Shown piece by piece: positions 1-10,500 of a stretch of DNA of 64,000 nucleotides (the first letter of the stretch is position 1; every line of letters begins with the position of its first letter). This stretch comes from NCEH01 sp040049195 (lineage in GTDB: Bacteria > Pseudomonadota > Alphaproteobacteria > Rhizobiales > Xanthobacteraceae). The notes beneath the pieces were generated by a model. It searched no databases, was not told the DNA's origin, and saw nothing but the letters and a program-made list of their open reading frames with translations. The DNA lies in the NCBI RefSeq assembly GCF_040049195.1, contig NZ_JBDZDL010000007.1; one strand, given 5' to 3'. Position numbers and translations under genes: made by a program.

Positions 1-2
1 TG

Positions 3-233
3 ATCTGGTTCGGCGTGGTGATGACCATCGTCATGGAAATGGGGCTGATCCACCCGCCGGTGGGGCTGAACATCTTCGTCATCAAGAACATCGCCCCCGA
101 CATCCCGCTGAAGGACGTGATCTGGGGTACCGTGCCGTTCGTGCTGCTGATGATGCTCGCCGTGGTCCTGCTCTGCCTGTTCCCCCAGATCGCGACCGGC
201 CTCCCCGATCTCGTCATGGGCAAGGGGCGGTAG
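3..233 (+). CDS. TRAP transporter large permease (DctM family), C-terminal fragment
   Basis: This is the last 76 codons of a gene that begins before the window. The visible part reads as two hydrophobic segments with the motif MGLIHPPVGLNIFV, which is typical of the C-terminal end of DctM-type large membrane subunits of tripartite ATP-independent periplasmic transporters. Such proteins use an ion gradient to import organic acids delivered by a periplasmic binding protein. The substrate cannot be judged from this fragment. The gene converges with the transglutaminase gene on the opposite strand, and a strong hairpin lies between them. The family call is fairly secure, but only the tail can be seen. 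Confidence 0.8.
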   Translation: MWFGVVMTIVMEMGLIHPPVGLNIFVIKNIAPDIPLKDVIWGTVPFVLLMMLAVVLLCLFPQIATGLPDLVMGKGR

Positions 234-285
234 GACGAGAGGAATGAGACGCGCCGGCCCATAGTCTTCGAAGCGCGCCGGATTC

Positions 286-327
286 ACCGGACCCATTGGA
301 TCGCTCCCGCGATTCACTGGGTCCGGA
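286..327. terminator. Long hairpin between convergent genes, probable bidirectional terminator
   Basis: The arms CCGGACCCA (287-295) and TGGGTCCGG (318-326) are perfectly complementary. Inside them ATCGC (300-304) pairs with GCGAT (309-313) around a TCCC loop. There is no long T tract, so the terminator role rests on the position between two gene ends. The heptamer GATTCAC is also repeated at 281-287 and 311-317. Confidence 0.55.
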
Positions 328-334
328 TCCGGCT

Positions 335-1243
335 TTAGGAGGCCGGCGCCACCGCATAGGGCCGCTCCACGGGCACGACATCCACCCCCACGGCCAGGAG
401 ATGCTCGCCCGAGGCGACGATGACGCCGTCCACCGGCGCCACATCGGCATAATCGCGGCCGATGGCGAGGATGATGTGGTCATTGCCGACCGCGATCGCA
501 TTGGTGGGATCAAGGCCGATCCAGCCCAAGTCCTCCCCGCACCACACCTCCGCCCAGGCGTGGGTGGCATCCGACCCGGCGAGGCGCTCCTGCCCCGCCG
601 GCGGTACGGTGCGCAGATAGCCCGAGACATAGCGGGCGGAGAGGCCGAGCCCCCGCAAGCCGGCGATCATCACATGGGCAAAGTCCTGGCACACGCCGCG
701 CTTGGCCAGGAAGGCCTCATGCGGCAGCGTGGTGACGTCGGTGGCACCGGGCTCATAGGCGAATTCGGTATGGATGCGCTCCATCACCTCCCAGGCGGCG
801 GCGAGGATCGGGCGATCGGGGGCGCAACTTTCCGCCGTCCAGTCGGTGATGGCGGGATCGAGAGGAACGCTGCGGCTCGCATACAGCCCATGCACCGGCG
901 AATTGGGCCCGAGGTCGGTGCTGGCGAGCGCGGCCTCGCGCACCTCATCCACCATCGGGCTGGCCTGGACATCGGGCAGCGGCGTCGCCTTCACCTCGAC
1001 CCGGCTGTGGGTGGAAATCTCCAGCCGGTCGTGGGGCGTGTCGAGCGTGAGCCAGGCGATGGCATTGCCGAAGAAATCGATCCCGTGTTCCATCTCGCTG
1101 GCGGCCGGATCGGTCGAAAGGGAATGGGAGAGCACGTGCTGGTGATGCGGCCGGTCCACCGGCGTCATGCGCAGCACCTGCCGTGCCACGCGCACCTGCC
1201 CGCCGTACAGATAGGTGGTGGTCTGGCGAATGTCGTAGAGCAT
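335..1243 (-). CDS. Transglutaminase-like cysteine protease family protein
   Basis: This 302-residue protein has the bacterial transglutaminase N-terminal beta domain (about residues 1-90) followed by a transglutaminase-like papain-fold core. The catalytic triad is visible: Cys185 in GVCQDFAH, His228 in ATHAWAEVW and Asp245 in GLDPTN. No signal peptide is seen, so the protein is probably cytoplasmic. It is the last gene of a minus-strand group. The stop codon of the ATP-grasp/Alpha-E gene lies only 6 bp upstream of its start, so the two are almost certainly co-transcribed. In many bacteria proteins of this type sit beside such ATP-grasp and DUF2126 genes and are thought to act as peptidases or transferases in an unknown peptide modification. 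The substrate is unknown. Confidence 0.88.
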   Translation of the reverse strand: MLYDIRQTTTYLYGGQVRVARQVLRMTPVDRPHHQHVLSHSLSTDPAASEMEHGIDFFGNAIAWLTLDTPHDRLEISTHSRVEVKATPLPDVQASPMVDEVREAALASTDLGPNSPVHGLYASRSVPLDPAITDWTAESCAPDRPILAAAWEVMERIHTEFAYEPGATDVTTLPHEAFLAKRGVCQDFAHVMIAGLRGLGLSARYVSGYLRTVPPAGQERLAGSDATHAWAEVWCGEDLGWIGLDPTNAIAVGNDHIILAIGRDYADVAPVDGVIVASGEHLLAVGVDVVPVERPYAVAPAS

Positions 1244-1249
1244 GGCGTC

Positions 1250-3766
1250 TCACCCCTGCCCCGGCCAGGCGACATCCGCCGCCGGCCCCTGGATGAAATA
1301 ATGGGCCGCGATCTCGTCCGACAGCTGGGCGAGGTCGGCTTCCAGCGCGTCGAAATCCTCGATATCGAAGGATTCCGCGGTGGCGGCGGTGAGATCCGCG
1401 CGCATGCGGGCGATGATGCGCTCGGAGCGCGGCGGCGGCTCGTCCGGGTCGCGCCCCGGCAGCACCCGCAGATGGGCAGCGATGCGCTCCACCTGGAAGG
1501 CGAGCGAGCGGGGATTGTCGGGGTCGAGCAGCACCAGGTCCAGCACCGGCCCGCGCGCCTCGATCACCACATAGCGGCTGCGATAGGTGATCTGGCTGTC
1601 GGCGAGTTGCAGCAGCACGTCGAGCGCCCCGCGCGGGGCGCCCTGCTCGGCGAAGGTGCGGGCGAAGCGCAGCAGCGCCATGCCCCGTTCGATGCGCCGG
1701 CCGAGTTCGAGAAAGCGCCAGCCGGTGAGGCGGTTCATGTTCTCGCTGGCGAGGCCGGAGAAGGCGGCGATGATGCGTAGCGCGGCGTCCGCCCGCTCGT
1801 GCGCGTCGGCCTCGGTCGGCGCGGTGGGCACGGGCGTGTTGAGGCAGGCTTCCAGGTCCACCAGGGCGCGCCACGCGTCTGGCGAGAAGCGGTCGCGGAT
1901 CACGGAGGCGGCGGCGCGGGCGGATTTCACCACTTGCGGCAACCCGCCGGGCAGATCGTGCCGCGTCAGGGCGGCGATGGCGTAGCGCCCCGGCGAGGCC
2001 CCCGCGAAATCGCGTGGCATGGCGCCCCAGGAGGAGAGCAGCGTGATCAGGCGCAGCACCAGCGGGCTGCTGGCGGGCTCGGTCTCCGCAAGGCGCCCCA
2101 CCAGCGCCCGCACCAGGCGCAAGGTCGCCTCGGCCCGCTCCACATAGCGGCCGAGCCAGAACAGATTGTCCGCCGACCGGCTCGGCAACGTGCCGGAGGA
2201 GCGGCGCACCCGCACATTTTCCGGGCTCGGCAGAAGGGTGGTGGCCGGCACCTCGCGGTCCGCCAGCACCCACACATCCGCCGAGCGGTCGCCGCGCTGG
2301 ATCGAGAAGGCGCGCGCGTCCAGCCGTTCCGAGATGCGGCAGAAGCCGCCGGGCATCACGGTCCAGCCCTCCTCCGTCGCGGCCAGGAACACGCGCAGCG
2401 TGAACGGGCGCGGGGTGAGCTTGTCGCCGGTCCACACCGGCATGGTGGAGATGCGCGCCACATCCTGCCCCACCAGATCGGCGCCGCGGCGCGCCATGGC
2501 GGCCGACAGCTGCCGCCGCTCCTGGGGGGTGAGATCGGCCCCGAGCACCGAGCCGCGCCGCCCCACGCCCGGCACCGGCGTGCCGAAGGCGGACGCGACC
2601 ACCAGTTCGTCCAGATGCTCCATCACCTGGGCGCGCTCGGCGCCCTGCCCGCACCACCAGGTGCCCACATGCGGCAGGGCGAGCGGGCGGCCGAGCAGCT
2701 TGATGGCGAGGCGCGGCAGGAACGCCATGAGCGCCGGCGCCTCCACCAGGCCCGAGCCCAGCGCATTGGCCAGCGCCACCCCGCCGATGCGCGCCACATG
2801 GGCGAGCCCCGGCACGCCGAGGCGCGAGCGCGCGTTCAATTCCAGCGGGTCGGCGAAATCCGCGTCGAGCCGGCGCAGCACCACGTCGACGCGCTTCAGC
2901 CCGGCCACCGTGCGCACATAGAGCGCATCGCCCCGCACCGCGAGGTCCTCGCCCTCCACCAGGGAGAAGCCCATGTAGCGGGCGAGCAAAGCATGCTCGA
3001 AATAGGTCTCGTTCAGCGCGCCGGGTGTCATCAGGCCGACCCGGCCCTCCCCGGTGCGGTCGAGCTTCAGGAGCGAGGTGCGGAAGCCCTGGAAAAACCC
3101 CGCCAGCCGGTCCATGCGCATGGTGCGCGAGATATCCGGCAGCGCACGCGACATGGCGAGGCGGTTTTCCAAGGCATAGCCGACGCCCGAGGGCGCCTGC
3201 GTGCGATCGGACAGCACCCACCAGCGCCCGTCCGGGCCACGCCCCACATCGGCCGCGTAGAAGCGCAGGAACCGCCCGCCGCGCGGCACGGTGCCGACCA
3301 TTGGGCGCAGGAATTCCGGGCTGCCGGCCACCGCGGCGGCGGGAAGCGCCCCCTGCTCCACCAGCCGCGCGGGGCCGTAGAGATCGGCCAGCAAGGATTC
3401 CAGCAATTGCGCGCGCTCGACCAGCCCGGCGGCGAGGCTGTCCCAATCGGCCTTGTCCAGCAGCAGGGGAACGTGGCTGAGCGCCCAGGGCCGCTCGCCG
3501 CCGCCCTTGTCGTCATAGACCCGGTAGAAGACGCCGCTGTCGCGCAGGTAGCGGTCGGCCGCGCCGAAGCGCCGGCGCACCTCCTGCGGGCCGAGTTCCG
3601 CGAGCGCGGTCAGGAACGGCACCCAATGGGCGCGTGGGCGACCGTCGGCGCCCATCATCTCGTCGCGCACGCCGGGCAGCGTCTGGTAGCCGTCGAGAAC
3701 GGCTTCCACCGCAGCGGCTGCGAACGGATCGCGATTGGCGTCCTCGGCCAGGCTCACTTTGTCCAC
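1250..3766 (-). CDS. Circularly permuted ATP-grasp protein fused to Alpha-E domain
   Basis: This 838-residue protein joins two families that are often separate genes. Residues about 1-480 match the circularly permuted type 2 ATP-grasp family (formerly DUF404/DUF407), with an N-terminal segment ending in DSGVFYRVYDDKG. Residues about 490-815 match the helical Alpha-E family (formerly DUF403), which opens with SADNLFWLGRYVERAE. ATP-grasp enzymes form amide bonds from a carboxylate and an amine at the cost of ATP, so peptide or amide synthesis is the expected chemistry. The Alpha-E part has no known activity. The gene lies between two transglutaminase-like genes on the same strand. Together they form a known but experimentally unexplained gene set. 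No secretion signal is visible. The family assignment is strong and the biological role is open. Confidence 0.88.
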   Translation of the reverse strand: MDKVSLAEDANRDPFAAAAVEAVLDGYQTLPGVRDEMMGADGRPRAHWVPFLTALAELGPQEVRRRFGAADRYLRDSGVFYRVYDDKGGGERPWALSHVPLLLDKADWDSLAAGLVERAQLLESLLADLYGPARLVEQGALPAAAVAGSPEFLRPMVGTVPRGGRFLRFYAADVGRGPDGRWWVLSDRTQAPSGVGYALENRLAMSRALPDISRTMRMDRLAGFFQGFRTSLLKLDRTGEGRVGLMTPGALNETYFEHALLARYMGFSLVEGEDLAVRGDALYVRTVAGLKRVDVVLRRLDADFADPLELNARSRLGVPGLAHVARIGGVALANALGSGLVEAPALMAFLPRLAIKLLGRPLALPHVGTWWCGQGAERAQVMEHLDELVVASAFGTPVPGVGRRGSVLGADLTPQERRQLSAAMARRGADLVGQDVARISTMPVWTGDKLTPRPFTLRVFLAATEEGWTVMPGGFCRISERLDARAFSIQRGDRSADVWVLADREVPATTLLPSPENVRVRRSSGTLPSRSADNLFWLGRYVERAEATLRLVRALVGRLAETEPASSPLVLRLITLLSSWGAMPRDFAGASPGRYAIAALTRHDLPGGLPQVVKSARAAASVIRDRFSPDAWRALVDLEACLNTPVPTAPTEADAHERADAALRIIAAFSGLASENMNRLTGWRFLELGRRIERGMALLRFARTFAEQGAPRGALDVLLQLADSQITYRSRYVVIEARGPVLDLVLLDPDNPRSLAFQVERIAAHLRVLPGRDPDEPPPRSERIIARMRADLTAATAESFDIEDFDALEADLAQLSDEIAAHYFIQGPAADVAWPGQG

Positions 3767-4027
3767 GCTTGGCTTTTCCTCCCGAGAGCCCGCTCGTATG
3801 ACTCATGACCGCCGGTTCACGCTGCGCCGCCGCCCGCACCGGCCGCTGCGCGGCCGCCTTGGGCGATGCCGGTTCTTGCACGCGCGGTGCATGGCGACGC
3901 TCCGCCGGCCCGCTCGCGACACCGGAGATGGGCCCGCCTGCGGCAGGCGCATCTCCGAAGTCCCTAGCTTGCCGAACTTTTCCCGCGAGGAAAGAACTTA
4001 TCTGCGAATTGGAACGATTTCTTTTCC

Positions 4028-4050
4028 GCCGGCGGGCATGGGCCGCCGGC
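4028..4050. other. GC-rich inverted repeat after the DUF2126 gene
   Basis: GCCGGCGG (4028-4035) pairs with CCGCCGGC (4043-4050) across a 7-nt loop, beginning 8 bp beyond the stop codon of the minus-strand DUF2126 gene. It lacks a T tract in the direction of transcription, so it may only attenuate read-through into the ATP-grasp gene. The rest of the 3767-4057 gap shows no gene. Confidence 0.35.
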
Positions 4051-4057
4051 GGCGCGT

Positions 4058-7000
4058 TCAGACTCCCGCCGGCCGCCGCAGGTCGAGGGTGGTGGGGAAT
4101 TCGTCCGGCGCGGATTCCGCCGGCACGTGGGGCACGCCCGGCGTGTGGCCATGGTTCACGAACCGAGCGAGACGGCGCGATTCCGCCTCGTAGGAATTCA
4201 CCGGATAGGTATCGTAGCTGCGGCCGCCCGGATGGGAGACGTGATAGACGAACCCGCCGCGCGAGCGCCCGCTCCAGGTGTCGATGAGATCGAACACCAA
4301 GGGCGTGTGCACCGGAATGGTCGGATGCAGCGCCGAATAGGGCTCCCACGCCTTGTAGCGCACGCCGGCCACGAAGGTGCCGCTGCGCCCGGTGGGCGCG
4401 AGCGGAACCCGCCGGCCGTTGCAGGTCACCACATGGCGGGCCGGATTGAACCCATCCACCTGCACCTGCACGCGCTCCACGGAACTGTCCACATAGCGCA
4501 CGGTGCCGCCGGCGGCGGCTTCCTCGCCGAGCACATGCCACGGCTCCAGCGCCTGGCGCAGCTCGATATCGACCCCCGCCCGCTGCACCTTGCCGAAGCT
4601 CGGGAAGCGGAACTCGAACTGGGCCTGGAACCAGAGCGGGTCGAAATCGTAGCCGGCATCGCGCAGATCGCCGAGCACATCCTGGAAATCGGCCCACGCA
4701 TAATAGGGCAGCATGAAGCGGTCGTTCAGCGCCGTGCCCCAGCGCACCAGCGAACCGGACAGCGGCCGGCGCCACAGCGCCGCGATGAGCGCCCGCAGCA
4801 GCAATTGCTGGGCAAGGCTCATGCGCCAGTCCGGCGGCATCTCGAAGCAGCGGAACTCCACCAGCCCCAGGCGGCCGGTGGGGCCGTCCGGCGAATAGAG
4901 CTTGTCGATGGAGATTTCCGTGCGGTGGGTGTTGCCCGTCACATCGATCAGGATGTTGCGGAGCATGCGGTCCACCAGCCAGGGCGGCGGCGGCAGGTCC
5001 GTGCCCGGGGCGGGGAATTTGGAGAAGGCGATCTCCAGCTCGTACAGGCTGTCGTGCCGCGCCTCGTCGATGCGCGGATGCTGCGAGGTGGGGCCGATGA
5101 ACACGCCCGAGAACATGTAGGACAGCGAGGGGTGGCGCTGCCAATAGAGCAGCAGGCTCTTCAGCAGGTCCGGCCGGCGCAGGAACGGGCTGTCCGCCGG
5201 GGTGATGCCGCCCACCACCACGTGATTGCCGCCGCCGGTGCCGGTGTGGCGCCCGTCGGTCATGAACTTCTCGGTGCCGAGGCGGGCGAGGCGCGCCTCC
5301 TCATAGACGATGCGGGTGGTCTCCACGCATCCCTTCCAGTCGGACGCGGGATGGATGTTCACTTCCAGCACGCCGGGATCGGGCGAGAGGCCGATCACCT
5401 GGAGGCGCGGGTCGAACGGCGGCGGATAGCCCTCCAGATGCACCGGCATCTTCAGCTCGGCGGCGACCGATTCCACGGCCGAGACGAAGGCGAGATAATC
5501 CTCCAGCGTGGTCAGCGGCGGCAGAAACACGCACAGCCGCCCGTCGCGCGCCTCGACCGAGACGGCGGTGCGCACCGCCTGGTCGGCCGGCTCCGGCGCG
5601 CGCGCCAGATAATCGGAGAGGATCTGCCGCGCCCGCTCGGCGGAGGGCACATGGCCGGTCGCCGCGTCGCGCTCATAGCCCTGCGCCATCTCGTCGGGAT
5701 CGGGCAGCGGGCCGCGCGGCTCCATCGGATCGGCGGGAATGGTGTGGGGATAGAGGATCGGCGAGAGATACGGCAGGGAATCCAGCGGCAGGCGGAAGCC
5801 GATGGCGCTGTCGCCCGGCACCAGGAACAGGTGGCCGCGGCGGAATTTCCACACCTCGCTCAGCCAGCCCTGGCCGCCGCGGGCATTCAGCCGCTGCACC
5901 GGGATGACATAGCCGCGCGGATTGCCGAGGCCTTCGGACAGCGCCTTCGCCAGCGTGATGCGGGCCTCGGGGTCCGCCAGCCGCTTGTCGCCGGGCTCGA
6001 GATTCTCCGGCAGATTGGCTTCCTTCAGCAGGAAGTGGGCATTGTCCTCATAGGCGGGCTGCACATATTTGCGGCCGAGGCCGAGGCGCTCCGCCAGCGC
6101 GAGCGCGAATCGCTCGGCGTCGGCGGTGGTCACGCCATAATCGTGCGCCTCGTCGGCGATCAGCTTCTCGTCATGCCAGATCGGCTTGCCGTCCTTGCGC
6201 CAGAACAGGCCGAAGGACCAGCGCGGCAGCGGCTCGCCGGGATACCATTTGCCCTGGCCGTAATGCAGCAGGCCGCCGGGCGCGAAGCGCTTGCGCAGGC
6301 GGCGGGCCAGATCGTCCGCCCGCACCCGCTTCTGCGGGCCAAGGGCGGCGGTGTTCCATTCGGCGCCCTCGTAATCGTCGATGGAGACGAAGGTGGGCTC
6401 ACCGCCCATGGTGAGGCGCACGTCGTTGGTGAGCAGGTCGGCATCGACCTTTTCGCCGAGCGCGTTGAGCGCGGCCCAGCTCTCGTCCGAGAACGGCAGC
6501 GTCACGCGCGGCGCCTCGGCGACGCGGGCCACCGACATTTCGAAATCGAATTCCACTTCCGCCGGCTCGACGCCGCCGCTGATGGGCGCGGCGGAGCGAT
6601 AATGCGGGGTCGCCGCCAGCGGGATATGCCCCTCGCCGCACAGCAGGCCGGAGGTGGCGTCAAGGCCGATCCAGCCGGCGCCGGGCAGGTACACTTCCGC
6701 CCAGGCGTGCAGGTCGGTGAAATCCACATCCGTACCCGAAGGGCCGTCGAGCGCCGGCACGTCGGGCTTGAGCTGGATCAGATAGCCGGAGACGAAGCGG
6801 GCGGCGAGGCCGAGGCGGCGCAGCACCTGCACCAGCAGCCAGCCGGAATCGCGGCACGAGCCGAGCTTGCTCTTCAGCGTCTCGTCCGGCGTCTGGACGC
6901 CCGGCTCCATGCGGATGACATAGCCGACTTCCGATTGCACGCGCTGATTGAGCGCCACCAGGAAGTCCACCATGCGCGTCTTGGTGCGCGGGATGGCGGC

Positions 7001-7393
7001 GACGAAGGCGTCCAGCTCCGGCCCGCCGTCCTCGAGCGCGAGATAGGGCGTCAGCTCGGCCTTCAGCTCGGGCGTGTAGTCGAAGGGGAAATGGTCGGCA
7101 TAATCCTCGATGAAGAAGTCGAACGGATTGATCACCGACATGCGCGCGAGCAGGTCCACCTCGACCTTGAACTCGGTGGTCTTCTCGGGAAACACGAGCC
7201 GCGCCAGCCAGTTGCCGAACGGGTCCTGCTGCCAGTTGATGAAGTGCTCGGCCGGCGTGATCTTCAGCGAATAGGCCGGAATATCGGTGCGGCTATGCGG
7301 CGCCGGGCGCAGGCGCACGGTCTGTGGCCCGAGCATGATGGGCCGGTCATAGGAATAGCTGGTGACGTGGTGGAGGCTCGCGAGGATCGACAT
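4058..7393 (-). CDS. Transglutaminase-like / putative amidoligase (DUF2126) fusion protein
   Basis: This 1111-residue protein has two parts. Residues 1-about 290 are a transglutaminase-like module with Cys180 (GSCRDSGWL), His229 (DLHAWAEVY) and Asp245 (GLDATSG). Residues about 310-1090 form the DUF2126 domain, listed in Pfam as a putative amidoligase, with the motifs LTMGGEPTFVSIDD and GGGNHVVVGG. A single protein thus combines a candidate amide-cleaving or transferring unit with a candidate amide-forming one. It is the first gene of the minus-strand group, 291 bp upstream of the ATP-grasp/Alpha-E fusion gene. The length matches full-length members of this family. No signal peptide is present. 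The chemistry is inferred from fold families only. Confidence 0.9.
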   Translation of the reverse strand: MSILASLHHVTSYSYDRPIMLGPQTVRLRPAPHSRTDIPAYSLKITPAEHFINWQQDPFGNWLARLVFPEKTTEFKVEVDLLARMSVINPFDFFIEDYADHFPFDYTPELKAELTPYLALEDGGPELDAFVAAIPRTKTRMVDFLVALNQRVQSEVGYVIRMEPGVQTPDETLKSKLGSCRDSGWLLVQVLRRLGLAARFVSGYLIQLKPDVPALDGPSGTDVDFTDLHAWAEVYLPGAGWIGLDATSGLLCGEGHIPLAATPHYRSAAPISGGVEPAEVEFDFEMSVARVAEAPRVTLPFSDESWAALNALGEKVDADLLTNDVRLTMGGEPTFVSIDDYEGAEWNTAALGPQKRVRADDLARRLRKRFAPGGLLHYGQGKWYPGEPLPRWSFGLFWRKDGKPIWHDEKLIADEAHDYGVTTADAERFALALAERLGLGRKYVQPAYEDNAHFLLKEANLPENLEPGDKRLADPEARITLAKALSEGLGNPRGYVIPVQRLNARGGQGWLSEVWKFRRGHLFLVPGDSAIGFRLPLDSLPYLSPILYPHTIPADPMEPRGPLPDPDEMAQGYERDAATGHVPSAERARQILSDYLARAPEPADQAVRTAVSVEARDGRLCVFLPPLTTLEDYLAFVSAVESVAAELKMPVHLEGYPPPFDPRLQVIGLSPDPGVLEVNIHPASDWKGCVETTRIVYEEARLARLGTEKFMTDGRHTGTGGGNHVVVGGITPADSPFLRRPDLLKSLLLYWQRHPSLSYMFSGVFIGPTSQHPRIDEARHDSLYELEIAFSKFPAPGTDLPPPPWLVDRMLRNILIDVTGNTHRTEISIDKLYSPDGPTGRLGLVEFRCFEMPPDWRMSLAQQLLLRALIAALWRRPLSGSLVRWGTALNDRFMLPYYAWADFQDVLGDLRDAGYDFDPLWFQAQFEFRFPSFGKVQRAGVDIELRQALEPWHVLGEEAAAGGTVRYVDSSVERVQVQVDGFNPARHVVTCNGRRVPLAPTGRSGTFVAGVRYKAWEPYSALHPTIPVHTPLVFDLIDTWSGRSRGGFVYHVSHPGGRSYDTYPVNSYEAESRRLARFVNHGHTPGVPHVPAESAPDEFPTTLDLRRPAGV

Positions 7394-7527
7394 TCAGGTC
7401 ACCAGCTCCGGTTGGCACGGCATGGCTTGAGGTTAGACAAGCGCATCGGCTCAAGAAAGCGAGAGTTTGCGGCGCGTATTGCCTGTTTTGGAGGCAGGGC
7501 CGCGGGTGCGGCCCTGCCGATGCGAGG

Positions 7528-10500
7528 TCAGGCGGAGGCGGGATGGCCCGGCACCGGGCCCGCCGGGGGCGCGGCGGGGCCGTCGCCCTCGGCGGCGCCG
7601 TGCGGCTTCTTTTTCTTCTTATGCAGGTACTTCTCCTCGAAGCGCTGGAGCACCGTGTAGAAGGACGGCACGAACAGGACCGCGAGGCAGGTGGAGGCGA
7701 GCATGCCGCTCACCACCGCGATGCCGATGGACTTGCGCGAATTGGCGCCCGCTCCGGTCGCGAACACCAGCGGCAACACGCCGAGGATGAAGGCGAACGA
7801 CGTCATCAGGATGGGGCGGAACCGCAGGCGCGAGGCCTCCACCGCCGCTTCCATGATGCCCATGCCCTCCGCCCGTTTCTCGCGGGCATATTCCACGATC
7901 AAGATGGCGTTCTTGGAGGCGAGCGCGATCAGCAGCACGAGGCCGATCTGGGTGTAGAGATTGTTGGCGATCCCCAGACCCACCAGCGCGCCCACCGTGC
8001 CGAGCAGCGCCAGCGGCACCGCCAGGATGACCGACAGCGGCTGGATCCAGCTTTCATACTGGCCGGCGAGCACCATGTAGACCAGCAGGATGGCGAGCGC
8101 GAAGACGTAGTACATCTGCGAGCCGACCTGCTTCTCCTGATAGGACATGGCGGTCCATTCGAAGCCCATGCCCGGCGGCAGCGTGGCGCTGGCGATCTGC
8201 TCCATCACGCTCAGCGCCTGGCCGGAGGAGAAGCCGGGCGCGTTGGTGCCGACGATGGTGGCGGTCGGATAGAGATTGTAGAGCGAGATCAGCGGCGCGC
8301 CGGGAATGACGCGAATGTCGATCAGGGTGCCGAGGGGCACCATGGTGCCATTGGCCGCCTTCACCTTCAGATTGTTCAGGTCCTCCGGTGAAATGCGCGC
8401 CTTGGAATCGGCCTGCGCATACACCTGGAACACGTTGCCGAACTTGTTGATCTGGGTGACGTAGGTCGAGCCCACATAGGTGGAGACCGCGCTGAACACC
8501 TGGTTCACCGTAACGCCCAGGGTCTCCGCCTTGATGCGGTTCACATCCACCTGCAATTGCGGCGCGCCCACCCGGAACGAGGTGGACAGATGCGACAGGG
8601 AGGATTGCGCCTCCCCCTTGTCGATGATCGCATTCGCCACCCGGTCCAGCAGCACGTAGTCGAAATTGCCGTCGCGGATCTGCGGCTGCATGGTGAAGCC
8701 GGCGGCATTGCCGATGCCCTGGATGGCCGGGGGCACGAGCACCGCGATGCTGGCTTCCTGGATCTTGCCCAGTTCCGTGTTCAAGTGAGTGTAGATGGAG
8801 AAGAGGTCCTGCCCCTTCGTCTTGTCGCGCACGCTCCAATCGTCGAACGTGACATAGAGCACGCCGGCGCTGCTCAGCGTCGCGTTGTTGTCGAGCGCGG
8901 AAATGCCGGTGATGCCGAGCACCACCTTCACGCCCGGGGTTTTCTGGGCGATGTCGGATGCCCGGTTGACGATCGCCTGCGTGCGCTCGGTGGAGGCGCC
9001 GTCGGGCAATTGCACCGCCAGCACCACATAGCCCTGGTCCTCGATGGGCAGGAACGAGGTGGGCACGCGGGTGAGGCCGTAGCCGGCGAGCCCGATGAGG
9101 GCCAGCGCCACCAGCACCATCAGGCCGGAGACATGGACCATGCGCGAGATGAGCGCGGTATAGGCCCGTTCGCAGCGGTCATAGATGGCGTTGAAGCCGC
9201 GATAGACCACATTGCGCTTTTCCGGCGGGGTTGGCGGACGCAGCCACAGGGCGCACTGGGTGGGCTTCAGCGTCGCGGCATTGATGGCCGAGATGAAGGC
9301 CGTGGCGGCGATGACCAGCGCGAACTGCTTGAACATCTCGCCCGTCAGGCCGGGGATGAACGAGGCCGGCAGGAACACCGACATCAGCACCAGGGTGATG
9401 CCGATGACCGGGCCGAACAATTCGTCCATGGCCTTTTCGGCGGCCGGCTGGCCCTCCATCCCCTCCTCGATGTGCCGCGCCACGCCCTCCACGATCACGA
9501 TGGCGTCGTCCACCACGATGCCGATGGCCAGGATGAGCGCGAACAGGGTGGAGAGGTTGATGGTGAAGCCCATGGCCGCCATGGCGGCGAAGGCGCCGAT
9601 GATGGTGACCGGCACGGTCGTCGCCGGCACCAGGGTGGCGCGCCAATCCTGCAGGAACAGGATGATGACCACGAGCACCAGAATGCCCGCCTCGTAGAGG
9701 GTCTTGTAGACCTCGCCGATGGAGGCGGCGACGAACAGCGTGGTGTCGAACGGAACGGTATAGGCGACGCCCTCGGGGAAGGAGGTCTTCAGCTGCTCCA
9801 TCTTCGCCTTGACCGCCGCCGCCACATCGAGCGCGTTGGCATCGGGCAATTGGAAGATGGCGATGCCGGTGGCCGGCTTGTTGTCCAGCTGGAAGGTCTT
9901 GCTGTAGCTCTGCGCGCCGAGCTCGACCCGGCCGATGTCCTTCACGCGCAGGATCCGGCCGCCGTTCTGGTTGTCCACCTTGACGATGATGTTCTCATAG
10001 TCCGGCACGTCGTTGAGGCGGCCCTGGATGTTGACCGTGTATTGGAAGTTCGTGCCCACGGGGGCCGGCGGCATGCCCACCTGGCCGGCGGTGACTTCCT
10101 GGCTCTGCCCCTTGATGGCATTGACCACGTCCGAGGGCGTGAGGCCCACCGCCTGCATCTTGTCCGGGTCCATCCACACGCGCATGGCATAGTCGCCGGC
10201 GCCGAAGATGAGCACGTTGCCGACGCCCGGCAGGCGCGCCAGTTCGTTCTGCACATAGATGGCGGCGTAGTTGGAGAGGAACAGGCCGTCATAGCGCCCA
10301 TCGGGCGAGGTCAGCGCCACGAACTCCAGGATCGAGGTGCCCTTCTGGAGCACCGTGACGCCCTGGGTCGACACCGCCGCGGGCAGCGAGGCCAAGGCGA
10401 TGGACACGCGGTTCTGCACCAGCACCTGCGCCATGTTCGGATCGGTGCCGATGGCGAAGGTCACGACCAGCGTATAGGTGCCGTCGCTGGCCGCCCAGGA

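Noticed and set aside
945..3446. 833-codon open frame antisense/shifted to the ATP-grasp/Alpha-E gene
   Set aside because: It is a frame shadow produced by high GC; the sequence is Arg/Ala/Gly-rich without any domain, while the 1250-3766 frame has clear family motifs.
4127..7660. 1177-codon plus-strand open frame opposite the DUF2126 gene
   Set aside because: It lies fully antisense to a well-recognised protein, is rich in His/Arg/Gln/Ala and has no domain; typical GC-rich antisense shadow.
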